Shown here piece after piece: positions 1 to 7,964 of a stretch of 64,000 nucleotides of DNA. A program made the translations under genes and the position numbers. Positions within the stretch are counted from its first letter, which is position 1, and every line of letters begins with the position of its first letter. The stretch spans positions 1 through 64,000 of the forward strand of contig NZ_JAIMJB010000023.1 of the NCBI RefSeq assembly GCF_021295345.1, in the 5' to 3' direction. The stretch is from Motilimonas eburnea (GTDB lineage: Bacteria > Pseudomonadota > Gammaproteobacteria > Enterobacterales > CBDFNC01). Below the pieces are notes generated by a model. That model ran no database searches and had not been told where the DNA came from. It worked only from the letters and a program-made list of their open reading frames with translations.

Positions 1-128
1 GCAATGTGCGCAACTGTACACCGGTTGGGCCGACAACGTTGAATCCAGAAAAAGAGTCAATTAAACAGACAGAAAAACAGGCCGCCTAAAGCGGCTAATG
101 GTGACAACTAACTTGAAAAACGCCGATT
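1..128. other. Left-edge sequence, unassigned mobile-element debris
   Basis: No intact gene is visible. A short hairpin (GCCGC, loop CTAAA, GCGGC) lies at 81-95. All plus-strand frames carry stops, and the reading frame of the following transposase is closed by a TGA at 114-116, so the element is broken just before its surviving coding part. This may be the end of a second insertion element; I do not recognise which one. Confidence 0.3.
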
Positions 129-557
129 GTGATGGATTTATATTCGCGTCGCATCGTAGGCTGGCACATCGACAAGCGCATGACGACGGATTTGATAAGT
201 AAGGCATTAATGAAAGCTTACAATTTGCGACTGCCACCTCAGGGGCTGGTGTTTCACAGCGATCGTGGCTCACAATATACCAGCAAGCAATTCCGTAAAT
301 TGCTAGCGAGCTATGGAATGAGATCCAGTATGGGGGATGTGGGTGCGTGTTGGGATAATGCCGTTGTAGAGCGCTTTTTTGGCAGTTTAAAGCACGATTG
401 GCTATTCAAAGTTAATCAGCCAACAAGGGAATTTATGAAGCAAGATGTGGCCGCTTACATGAAGTATTACAACTTGGAGCGACTGCACTCAGCCAATGGT
501 GATCTGTCACCAGTGGAGTTTGAAAATTCTCAACTAAAGGTGTCCAGTTTTGGTTGA
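129..557 (+). pseudogene. IS3-family transposase (OrfB) C-terminal remnant
   Basis: This is the catalytic integrase (rve/DDE) part of an IS3-family OrfB transposase. The three acidic residues are still visible: Asp in DLYSR at residue 3, Asp45 in HSDRGSQY, and Glu81 in the WDNAVVERFF stretch, with the 35-residue D-to-E spacing typical of the family. The usual N-terminal ~130 residues (helix-turn-helix region) are missing, and the frame is closed by a stop just upstream, so it is truncated and presumably inactive. The right inverted repeat follows directly and abuts a broken Fic gene. Family identity is firm; the exact IS name was not determined. Confidence 0.85.
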
Positions 558-560
558 CCA
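541..560 (+). repeat. Probable right inverted repeat of the IS3 remnant
   Basis: The sequence after the transposase stop ends in GGTTGACCA. Read on the other strand it begins TGGTCAACCAAAACTGGACA, which has the TG...CA terminal form of IS3-family ends. No matching left end is present in the window, consistent with a 5'-truncated element. The boundary at 560 is inferred, as there is no second copy to compare. Confidence 0.5.
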
Positions 561-571
561 GAACAAACTCC

Positions 572-760
572 ATGGCGGATAAGTACGGTACCCAGTAAGA
601 TCCTTATACCTATGACGATAGTCTAGTGCTTCGTAACAAGCTAAATATTCGTGATGAAGCATTGTTGGCTGCTGCCGAAAGCGATCTAACGACTCTCGCA
701 ACAATGGGGCTTGAATTTCAACTGCCGCCTTATGGGGAGGATTACCGTGTTCAGTATTGA
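572..760 (+). pseudogene. Fic-family (cell filamentation protein) N-terminal remnant
   Basis: Reading from ATG at 572 gives MADKYGTQ, then an in-frame TAA (596-598), then DPYTYDD... RNKLNIRDEALLAAAE... QLPPYGEDY before TGA at 758-760. The opening MADKYGT-x-DPY and the LNI.DEA..AAE segment are typical of the N-terminal leader of Fic-domain proteins (AMPylases/toxins). The catalytic HPFxxGNG core is absent, so only about 62 codons survive, with a premature stop at codon 9. The start codon lies 11 bp after the IS3 end. It is a dead gene and evidence that this segment is an accessory graveyard. Identification rests on motif recall. Confidence 0.6.
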
Positions 761-791
761 TGGTGCAGATCTGGCAAGTATCAGTACACCT

Positions 792-1523
792 TTAGATTAA
801 ATGTGGGTTTAGTTCACGAGCCGCTGCGATATTTTTGGCTGATGAACCAGCTTTCGAATTAGCCTTACTAGTCCAGTACTTTCCAAGTTCTTCATAGTAA
901 GGCTTCCACCAGTGCTGCTGAGCCTTTTCCATAATTTTTTGATATCTAGTATCTCCCCGTAAGCGAACCCAACTCTCCGCTTCCACAAAATTTGATATTA
1001 CAAAATCTATTGCAAGGAAAATATCAAGAGGGTGGTGCATTACTCTTGGGGTGTCTAATAATATGATGTTGCCATACGAATCTAAATCATCTAATTTTTT
1101 GCCGCCGTGATGAAAGTGATAGATAGGATGCATAAATTTAGTTGGTTCAGGAGAGTTGTGAAAGTCTAAATGCCAAGCTCCCTTACACGGCTCATCCAGT
1201 AGACTCTTGGTATCGTAATGAACATTGATTGTGAGGTCTGTTACATCTTGGTAATTGAAGCAGTTATTCGAAACAGTAACATCCACATCTAATTTTAACG
1301 TGAGTTTATTTGTCCATTCATTCCCACGTATAAACTGAGGTTCACCGACATTAAATTGTAGGCCGCGCATTTTGTATTTTAACGGATGCCGGCCATTTGG
1401 TTTCCACATCTTTAACTGGTTGATTGTGTTGTCAATAGGACCACTGTTAGAAATAATACCAGTATTTCTCAACATCCCAGAAAGCTCTTTTAATCGATCT
1501 ATCGTTTCATTATGACTGGGCAC
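792..1523 (-). CDS. Uncharacterised 243-aa protein, fourth gene of the methylase/kinase/receiver operon
   Basis: I do not recognise a known family. It is soluble, with no signal peptide or membrane segment. A central block (about residues 115-175) is unusually rich in His and Asp: HLDFH, then HPIYHFHHGG, then LDTPRVMHHPLD, followed by a hydrophobic stretch (IFLAIDFVISNFV) and an aromatic C-terminal region (QQHWWKPYYEELGKYW). Such clustering could be a metal site, but no standard nuclease motif is apparent. The GTG start at 1523 lies inside the upstream receiver gene (14-bp overlap, different frame), so it should be translationally coupled to it. As last gene of a modification/phosphorelay operon it is the candidate output or effector component; that is inference. 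Confidence 0.75.
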   Translation of the reverse strand: MPSHNETIDRLKELSGMLRNTGIISNSGPIDNTINQLKMWKPNGRHPLKYKMRGLQFNVGEPQFIRGNEWTNKLTLKLDVDVTVSNNCFNYQDVTDLTINVHYDTKSLLDEPCKGAWHLDFHNSPEPTKFMHPIYHFHHGGKKLDDLDSYGNIILLDTPRVMHHPLDIFLAIDFVISNFVEAESWVRLRGDTRYQKIMEKAQQHWWKPYYEELGKYWTSKANSKAGSSAKNIAAARELNPHLI

Positions 1524-2682
1524 TTGGTTTTAGCCTCGCTTTCAGTAGCTCACGCTTAGAAGTATCATCACTATGAAGGGCATAGCCTTTACGTTTGTGC
1601 TCTTGCTTTAGTACAGCTGTAATATCAAGGTATTTAGGTTGTTCCCAAGGCTGTATATCTGACTCGCGAACTCTTAGAGCATCATAAGGGTCTAAGGGAG
1701 TACCTGAAACTACGCAGTTAACCCAGAGCTTATCGCTCTGATCGCCATCAGGGTAGCTTAATTGAATCGGCTCCAACTCGTTAGTGCCTAGTATTTTTTT
1801 TAGTTCTTCAACTCGCTCCGAACAAGATAAGGCGTTTAATGGTTCACCATCTTCAGAGTTATTGTACCACCAGTATTCAATGGCGGGTGTCCACCAACGT
1901 TGTTTAACATTAGAAAAAATTCCGGTGTAACGATAGTCAGATAAAGCCTCAAGTACTTTGTCCCAATCCGTAGAACGTTCAATATCTACCCCTAGCTTTG
2001 TGGCTAACATTTTTTCAGTGGAGAGCATTCCAGCGCTTCGTATTAAAGAAGAAAAAATGCAACTCACTACCGCGTGTGGCATCTTCGATTTTGCTTTGAG
2101 GTAATCGATCAGTCGAGAGTCTACAAATTGAAAAATAGTGTCGTTGCAGTTTAATAAATTTTGGACTTCTTGATCATTGAACTCGTTAATACCAATAGGC
2201 CTTTTCGCAAAGTGATAGGCTTCTACCACATCGCAAAGTACTGTTTTTGCTCTTTCTGCGAAAGCTGACTGGGTTAAATTATCTTTTATGATTACGTAGT
2301 CGAATAGGTTTGAAGAAGTATCATCTGGTTTAAAGGAAGCAACAATGTTTCTATTACTAGAGAGAAGTATCAATGGGCAGTGTGACAAATTACCCATAGT
2401 CATTTCTGTTCTGAGATGTTGAGCTAGAGTCGTACCGTGGTAATCAGCACGTTGCTCATCTACACTCTTTTTGACGAGCTCTTGGTCGATAATAAAGCCG
2501 CTATATGGCTCGTTGTTTCCACTCGTAGTCTCAAAACCTGATTTAAATTCTTTAATAACATCAGGAATACTCATTACTTGTATATGTTTTATGGATATAC
2601 CAGAGTCTTTACAAAGTATCTCTGTAAAGCCTGTCACATCTCTCAACTCATCATCGTCAATGTAAAGGTAATTAATAGGCAT
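1510..2682 (-). CDS. Response-regulator-like protein: receiver domain plus novel C-terminal domain (390 aa)
   Basis: The N-terminal ~140 residues form a receiver (REC) domain. The acidic pocket YIDDDE is at residues 7-12, the likely phosphoacceptor Asp66 sits in GFIIDQE, the Ser pair after LILL is at about 108-109, and the conserved Lys133 is in VIIKDN. All residues needed for phosphotransfer are therefore present. The insert between beta-3 and beta-4 is longer than usual. The C-terminal ~230 residues are not a helix-turn-helix, GGDEF or other standard output; they contain a Trp-rich stretch (RWWTPAIEYWW) and a PKYLDITAVLKQEHKRKGYALH segment near the end. It overlaps the kinase gene by 11 bp and the next gene by 14 bp. 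The natural partner is the adjacent kinase. Confidence 0.85.
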   Translation of the reverse strand: MPINYLYIDDDELRDVTGFTEILCKDSGISIKHIQVMSIPDVIKEFKSGFETTSGNNEPYSGFIIDQELVKKSVDEQRADYHGTTLAQHLRTEMTMGNLSHCPLILLSSNRNIVASFKPDDTSSNLFDYVIIKDNLTQSAFAERAKTVLCDVVEAYHFAKRPIGINEFNDQEVQNLLNCNDTIFQFVDSRLIDYLKAKSKMPHAVVSCIFSSLIRSAGMLSTEKMLATKLGVDIERSTDWDKVLEALSDYRYTGIFSNVKQRWWTPAIEYWWYNNSEDGEPLNALSCSERVEELKKILGTNELEPIQLSYPDGDQSDKLWVNCVVSGTPLDPYDALRVRESDIQPWEQPKYLDITAVLKQEHKRKGYALHSDDTSKRELLKARLKPSAQS

Positions 2683-4999
2683 CTTCAGGGATCTCTTCTT
2701 GTTTGGCTCTTGGTAGTAGAATCTGGATACATGTGTTGTAACCCTCAGATGGTTCTACGACTGTAATTTCACCATCCAACTCATCAATGATTTGCTCGGT
2801 AATCGATAGACCTAAGCCCATTCCACGGCCATACTCATTGTCTGAGGCATAGGACTTAGCTGGCACTTCAGTTGTGTATAGTGGCATGAAAACTTGAGTT
2901 CGCTTACTCTCAGGAATTCCATCTCCATTATCCTCAAAGCGAATAGTAATCCAGTCACTGGTAGAACTAACATCAAACAATATTTTTCCAGTTTGTCTTT
3001 TGGCTCTATCAATTGCTTTGCATGCATTTGTAAACATATTGATAAGTACCGACATTAACTCTGAAATATGGAGTGGTTTCAACCAGATATCCCAATCATC
3101 ATAACGAACCTCAAGCTCATAGCCTCGGCGCTCAATGGTCGGTTTCATTGCTTCAAAGAAGTCAGATACAATTTGTCGAATTTCGAAATACTGTCTTTCT
3201 CTGTTCGAATTACTGCGTATTGTTCCATCAAAAAAGTCAGTATAGGCATCAAGCATCCCAACACAGCGGTTCAAGTCACTAGAGATGTTACTCAGTTCAT
3301 CATTCCTTTTAGTCAGCTCATTTAATTTGTGGCTAGCTATCTTTAAGTTGGAAAGATATAGCTGTATTTCATGGGTGAACTCAGATATTGCAAGGCCAAT
3401 TGATGCAAGTACACGGTGCATCATTTGTTCATTGATAAACTCTTTTACTGTGAAATCTAATTCTTCGACTTTCTCAAGTAGCCTCTCAGGAGCTTGTTCA
3501 AAGCCAGTGCTTGTATTATCAATTATCTCACTATTGTCAGACTTCCGCTCTAGTGTCTCTTTTTCAGGAGTGGACTGATAGATAGCTACTTTTTCAATTT
3601 CTGCTTTTAGGTTTGAGACTTTTTCTTCAACTTGCTCCACTAGCGGCTTGGGCTTTTTATAGTCTTTTTGGCTCGCTTTAACTTTTCGGCCTCTTTGCTC
3701 AGCATTATGAGTTGCTACTTTTATTACTATATCTCTTGTAAGCTTCTGAAGTTTCTCAAAACTAGGTGACTCGATAACGCCTTCTCGAGCAGATGTTTCC
3801 TCAAATACCCCTTGGTCGTCATCAAGGCTAACGTGACCATAAAAGTTTGTGTTTGCATGAGGTGGAAGAATAACCCTTCTTCGCGACGACTCATCAAGCC
3901 CTAGCCAGTCATTATATCGCTCACCATAAGGAGCAACATTGAACTTATTTCTAAATAAACGAATACCACCGTTATTTGTAAGGAAAGCTTGAAGATAGCG
4001 AACTGTGCTTTTCCCTTTCCCCATCGAGAAATAGTACCCTGTAAGTTTGTAGTTAACTGACTCCAGAAGGTAATCGTAATGCTCTGGTAACTCATATGTT
4101 GTCACGAGGTCATCACCTAATTCGTCGAATATTGTCAGATAAACATTCTCGTTCCTTACTTCCGCTTCAAATCTTACATCGGCAGCGTTTAAGAATTGTT
4201 CTTTTGGTTCGAGCGTAATCGGAATGTTTTTCCCATCATATGATTGATAGCTGAATGTGACATCAAACCCAGGGTCATTTCGTTTAGAATCGGGCTTTAC
4301 TGTAAGTATGTTGGACAAATAATTGTATGATGTAAGAATGTTGTGCTCTGTCCATGCTTCTCGTGTTCTTGACATGATTAGCTTAGTACCACATTCGAAA
4401 GTATCTATATCTTCACTGCTTTCGATTTTGCTAGGGATAAAGTTAACGGAAGTGTTGGCTGCGAACTCTTCCCAATTGATTTCAACTTTTAGATAATTAG
4501 TGTCTTCTTGACGCTTGGTTATTATAGTGAGTTGCTCTGCTAGCTTTTGAGCTGAAAATCGCCCAATGCCTTTTCTGCCAGCCTTTTGACGCGAGAATTT
4601 AGGGGAGGTTGGGTGCTCATCTTTGTCTGGAGTGCTTATCTTCATAAAGCCATTGACAAGGCTTGCACGACTCATACCAGCACCGTTGTCAAAAAGGCTT
4701 ATCTCACCACCTTCTTGCTCGGTTCCTACAAAGTTAACACGGACAGATGTTGCATCTGCATCGTATGAGTTTTTTATAAGCTCCGTTAATGCAGTTGTAC
4801 GTTTAGCTACTAATTGTTCGCCAAGTCGCTCAACTATTTTCGCATCCACAGTAAAACGAACATTATTTTTATCATGTTTAGCGATTTGTTCTGAGAGGTC
4901 CAATAGTTTGCTGTAGTCAAAACTCTGTGCATTTGGTTTAGATAATTTCCCACCCAACAAAGTTATTAACTGCTCTTTCAGCTCTAACTCAGTACTCAT
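2672..4999 (-). CDS. Dual-ATPase protein: MutL/MORC/Hsp90-like GHKL domain fused to a histidine kinase (775 aa)
   Basis: Two separate GHKL ATP-binding modules are visible. The first (about 45-370) has the Hsp90/MutL-type motifs TELIKNSYDADA (72-83), DNGAGM (104-109) and GRKGIGRF (141-148), followed by a GIRLFRNKFNVAPYG segment (345-359) like the transducer region of MORC-type ATPases. A charged, probably coiled-coil linker (430-520) leads to a histidine kinase: H-box SEFTHEIQ with His543, N-box NMFTNA (654-659), G1 DNGDGIP (690-696), F-box FMPLYTT, and G2 GRGMGLGL (724-731). There is no transmembrane segment, so it is cytosolic. It overlaps the methylase upstream and the receiver downstream by 11 bp each. 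GHKL ATPases of the MutL/MORC class are reported neighbours of restriction-modification genes. Substrate sensing and phosphotransfer are inferred. Confidence 0.9.
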   Translation of the reverse strand: MSTELELKEQLITLLGGKLSKPNAQSFDYSKLLDLSEQIAKHDKNNVRFTVDAKIVERLGEQLVAKRTTALTELIKNSYDADATSVRVNFVGTEQEGGEISLFDNGAGMSRASLVNGFMKISTPDKDEHPTSPKFSRQKAGRKGIGRFSAQKLAEQLTIITKRQEDTNYLKVEINWEEFAANTSVNFIPSKIESSEDIDTFECGTKLIMSRTREAWTEHNILTSYNYLSNILTVKPDSKRNDPGFDVTFSYQSYDGKNIPITLEPKEQFLNAADVRFEAEVRNENVYLTIFDELGDDLVTTYELPEHYDYLLESVNYKLTGYYFSMGKGKSTVRYLQAFLTNNGGIRLFRNKFNVAPYGERYNDWLGLDESSRRRVILPPHANTNFYGHVSLDDDQGVFEETSAREGVIESPSFEKLQKLTRDIVIKVATHNAEQRGRKVKASQKDYKKPKPLVEQVEEKVSNLKAEIEKVAIYQSTPEKETLERKSDNSEIIDNTSTGFEQAPERLLEKVEELDFTVKEFINEQMMHRVLASIGLAISEFTHEIQLYLSNLKIASHKLNELTKRNDELSNISSDLNRCVGMLDAYTDFFDGTIRSNSNRERQYFEIRQIVSDFFEAMKPTIERRGYELEVRYDDWDIWLKPLHISELMSVLINMFTNACKAIDRAKRQTGKILFDVSSTSDWITIRFEDNGDGIPESKRTQVFMPLYTTEVPAKSYASDNEYGRGMGLGLSITEQIIDELDGEITVVEPSEGYNTCIQILLPRAKQEEIPEDAY

Positions 5000-6683
5000 T
5001 ATATTTTTTAGCTCCCTTATATCGCTCTCGTCTTAAATCATGGACTGCTTTAACAAGATACTCACACTCTTCGTACGTTATTAGGCCATGCTTGATTAGT
5101 ACATCATCGACCATCTTGGCTGCAGAGTTAAAGTCTTCTAATGCTAACGTGCTTTCAACCTGAACTCTTAAGCTATCTAAATCATCAATGCATTGCTCTG
5201 TAAACAGTACTTTAATGCGTCGCCCTGCAGACGGCTCAATTTTCAATACACCAGAACTGTATGCTCTTCCTTCCAGTTCTGCAGAGAACTGAGTAAAAGT
5301 AGAAAGCATGGTCAGTGCCATAGCGCGTTTATATTTTGCACTTACAGGCTTATTGAAAATCACTTTATGAATTGAGTTAGTACAATTAAATTGTTTACCA
5401 GTGTTGACGACCATACGTGGCCCGCGGTGAATCATGTAAGATAAAAAGCAATCTGCTTGTAGTCCATCGATTCCCCAGCCAGGAGCAAACCAGTGTGGAC
5501 GTTTTTTAAACGTACGATTTGTTTTTCTTTCTTCGAGAGATATTTCAGACAGATACTGGAATACTCGAGACGAAGTATCTGTCATTTGCTCTTCTGTCGG
5601 ACAAACAAGATATACGCGCTGATCTGCATTCGCGCTTTTCTTATGTCTATTTTTATCGTGGATGATACCTTGTAGATAGCTAAATCGGCCAACGACAGGT
5701 TTTAACACATTTTCTGGAAGTTGGTGTTGTTCTGCTGTCGAGCGGTTGATAATAAAGTAGTTGTTCGCACCCGTTACCATTCCGATTTTAATATCAACAT
5801 ATTCACTTAGTTCTTTTGTTGTCTCTTTCATAAGAAGATTTCTATACGAAAGTTTCGCACCAGATGAAATGATATCTAGCTTATAGTCCTTCACACTAAG
5901 GGTAGTTGTAGCATTAACGTTAGCAATAGCCTGTTTTAGGTCATTCACATTCCCCACAACATTCACCGAAAGGTTACTTTGTGAGATTTCTTTTTTATGA
6001 AAACCTTCAGCTAGAAGAATAATCGAAGTTTCTTGCGCACCTTCTTCTTTGAAGAAACGCTCTGCAAGTTTCAGAATCTTAATTCGTTTAAAATGCTTTT
6101 GGTGAATTTCTAATAGTTTCTCTGCGTAGTCTGCATGTAACAAGCTACTAGGTAGGACCCAAGCTACACGCCCACCTTCTTTCAGGAAGACTAAGCTATG
6201 CAACAAGAAAAAAGCCCACAAGCTTGTATTCCGCCCCATTGTTGTTGCGGAAAAAGGGGAGTTACGAAGAACGCTGTTACATGACTTACGTTGTTCGTCA
6301 GTCATGTTATGCATTGATACGTAAGGTGGATTACCAAGAACTACATCAAACTCATTTGTTAAGAACTCAGAAGGATCTACTTGAATGAAGTCTTTTTGGA
6401 TGAATCTCTTTTCTGATTCAATGTGATTGATGAACTTTGAATTCAAAATTTGAAAAGCATGCTCATCAATATCTACGCCGTATATCTGCTTTTCGGGTAC
6501 ACGAGAGCCTAGCTCGCGCAATCTCGCGATACTACTTTCAAAAAATCCACAACCACCAAAACTTGGTTCTAGGATGTCCTCATTGGTACTTCGAATAGCC
6601 CAATCAGCTAGTACTTGGCTTAGTTCTGGTGGAGTGTAATAGGCACCCAGTTCTCTTTTTTTAGGTAAAGAATGTGGGTTCAT
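4989..6683 (-). CDS. N6-adenine DNA methyltransferase, Eco57I/type IIG-like (564 aa)
   Basis: Motifs in order: LGAYYTPPELSQVLADWAI near residue 12 (motif X region), EPSFGGCGFF at 39-48 (AdoMet motif I, a variant of the usual EPSCGxG), GVDID near 69 (motif II) and the catalytic NPPY at 118-121 (motif IV). This order is that of gamma-class adenine methylases. The C-terminal half, including the GWGIDGLQADCF and IHKVIF regions, resembles target-recognition parts of Eco57I-type enzymes. At 564 residues it is about half the length of a fused type IIG enzyme and shows no PD-(D/E)XK nuclease segment. It is the first gene of the four-gene operon and carries its promoter upstream. It probably marks host DNA; the recognition sequence cannot be read from here. 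Confidence 0.9.
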   Translation of the reverse strand: MNPHSLPKKRELGAYYTPPELSQVLADWAIRSTNEDILEPSFGGCGFFESSIARLRELGSRVPEKQIYGVDIDEHAFQILNSKFINHIESEKRFIQKDFIQVDPSEFLTNEFDVVLGNPPYVSMHNMTDEQRKSCNSVLRNSPFSATTMGRNTSLWAFFLLHSLVFLKEGGRVAWVLPSSLLHADYAEKLLEIHQKHFKRIKILKLAERFFKEEGAQETSIILLAEGFHKKEISQSNLSVNVVGNVNDLKQAIANVNATTTLSVKDYKLDIISSGAKLSYRNLLMKETTKELSEYVDIKIGMVTGANNYFIINRSTAEQHQLPENVLKPVVGRFSYLQGIIHDKNRHKKSANADQRVYLVCPTEEQMTDTSSRVFQYLSEISLEERKTNRTFKKRPHWFAPGWGIDGLQADCFLSYMIHRGPRMVVNTGKQFNCTNSIHKVIFNKPVSAKYKRAMALTMLSTFTQFSAELEGRAYSSGVLKIEPSAGRRIKVLFTEQCIDDLDSLRVQVESTLALEDFNSAAKMVDDVLIKHGLITYEECEYLVKAVHDLRRERYKGAKKYNEY

Positions 6684-6689
6684 GATGAT

Positions 6690-6800
6690 AAGTTCTCATT
6701 CATCCGAGGATAATTCAAAAGATACAAAGATATCTTCTTATAGTACATGATGTACTTGCGCATTTGAACCACTCCTCGAGATTGGGCTTTGTTCAAGAGT
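6690..6800 (-). promoter_or_regulatory. Candidate operon promoter with perfect palindromic operator
   Basis: Upstream of the methylase start lies a perfect inverted repeat, AGTACAT-G-ATGTACT (6742-6756), about 60 bp from the ATG. On the minus strand a weak sigma-70 pair fits around it: TTCAAA as -35 and TACTAT or TATAAG as -10, with the palindrome in the spacer and -10 region. A second palindrome, AAGATATCTT, sits at 6727-6736. The arrangement suggests repression at the promoter, possibly autoregulation, which is common for modification genes. No separate regulator gene is present. The promoter hexamers are inferred; the palindrome is seen directly. Confidence 0.4.
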
Positions 6801-6879
6801 ATATACTTCAGTTACTTAACATTTTCTATTCTCGAGAACTCTTCAGCAGCATAGGGAAAGTATCATTGTTTTCCTAAAT

Positions 6880-7802
6880 AGCGCGATATGTGCTATTTAT
6901 CGCTGGCATGCGCACTTAACTTGCGGCCTCAACCCTTTTCCATTTGTCCTTATCGACTGGGCTGACGTGCGTGAACAGCTGCGAATGATGACATTGCGCG
7001 CATCCATTGCCGACAATGGTCGCAGCGTTGTTTTGTATGAACGCACCTTTGAATTCAAGCATTACAATTCTCCTCGCAGCCATCAACGTTGCTTGGATGA
7101 ATTAAAACAAGTGATGCCTCCCAGCTGCACGCGCATTCTGATCACCGATGCCGGTTACCGAAATACTTGGTTTCGCCAAGTTGAAGCACTGGGTTGGTAT
7201 TGGCTTGGCCGCTTACGCGGTGAGGTGGGTGTGAAGCTAGCCAAGCAAGGCTGGCTATCAAATAAGAGCCTTCTTGCATGCCAGCTTTATTTGTACAAAG
7301 GGGCTGCTAAGAAACGCAAAGGTAAGCGGCATAGCCGCACGGGTCAAAAGCATTCTGCTCAACACTTATATCAAAGTTCAGCAAAAGAGCCATGGATGCT
7401 TGCCACCAACTTGCCCCCGCCATGTTTACTGCAAAACAAGTTGTTAATCTCTACGCCAAACGGATGCAAATCGAAGAATCATTTCGAGACTTAAAAAGCC
7501 CTGCTTATGGCTTTGGTTTGCGCCATTGCCGTAGTCGCAGCACGAAGCGCTTGGATATTTTGTTACTCATCAGCCTGTTGGCTGAGATTGTGCTTTGGTG
7601 CATTGGGCTGATTGCTAGACAGCAAAATTGGCAGTATCAGTTTCAAGCCAACACCATCAAAACCCGCCATGTTTTATCAATAACACGGCTCGCAAAAGAG
7701 GTGCTAAGGCGGCGGGACCACCAAAGAAGTTGCGCGGATATACAGTGGGCAATCTGCGAATACGTGCGCGTGATCCATCAAACAGCGATGCTTAAATTAT
7801 GA
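6880..7802 (+). pseudogene. IS10-type (IS4 family) transposase, truncated and frameshifted
   Basis: Closely resembles the Tn10/IS10 transposase from about its first quarter onward: an IYRWHA segment at about 6895, LIDWADVREQ, ITDAGYRNTWF (second catalytic Asp), GWYWLGRLRG, KEPWMLATNLP, then KRMQIEESFRDLKSPAYGFGLRH with the YREK-type Glu, and LSITRLAKEVLR near the end. The first ~75 residues are missing on the left. The frame changes near 7400-7430: the part ending ATNLPP is in one frame and FTAKQVVNLYAKRMQIEE continues in another. The element is therefore dead. It flanks the methylase operon on its promoter side, and the left boundary is approximate. Confidence 0.85.
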
Positions 7803-7815
7803 GGGGATCCGTCAG
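7794..7815 (+). repeat. IS10-like right terminal inverted repeat
   Basis: Directly at the transposase stop codon lies ATGAGGGGATCCGTCAG. Its reverse complement begins CTGACGGATCCCCTCAT, close to the known IS10 end CTGAGAGATCCCCTCAT. This fixes the right edge of the element at about 7815. No left copy is visible between the methylase start and 6880. Confidence 0.7.
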
Positions 7816-7964
7816 ATGAGAAAGTTGCTAGCGGCGTGTGTTACGAAAGCACAGTTGCTTAGTTAAATCTGTGTTCAGTCTTTACCATTGCGTTTTACTC
7901 TATGAGACCTGAGCTTGCTCTGGGAATGATGGCAATCGTAGTAGGTGCCGATCTTAAACCAGTC

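Noticed and set aside
6967-7494. Independent hypothetical protein of 175 residues
   Set aside because: It is the middle of an IS10-type transposase; the true continuation is in another frame from about 7430.
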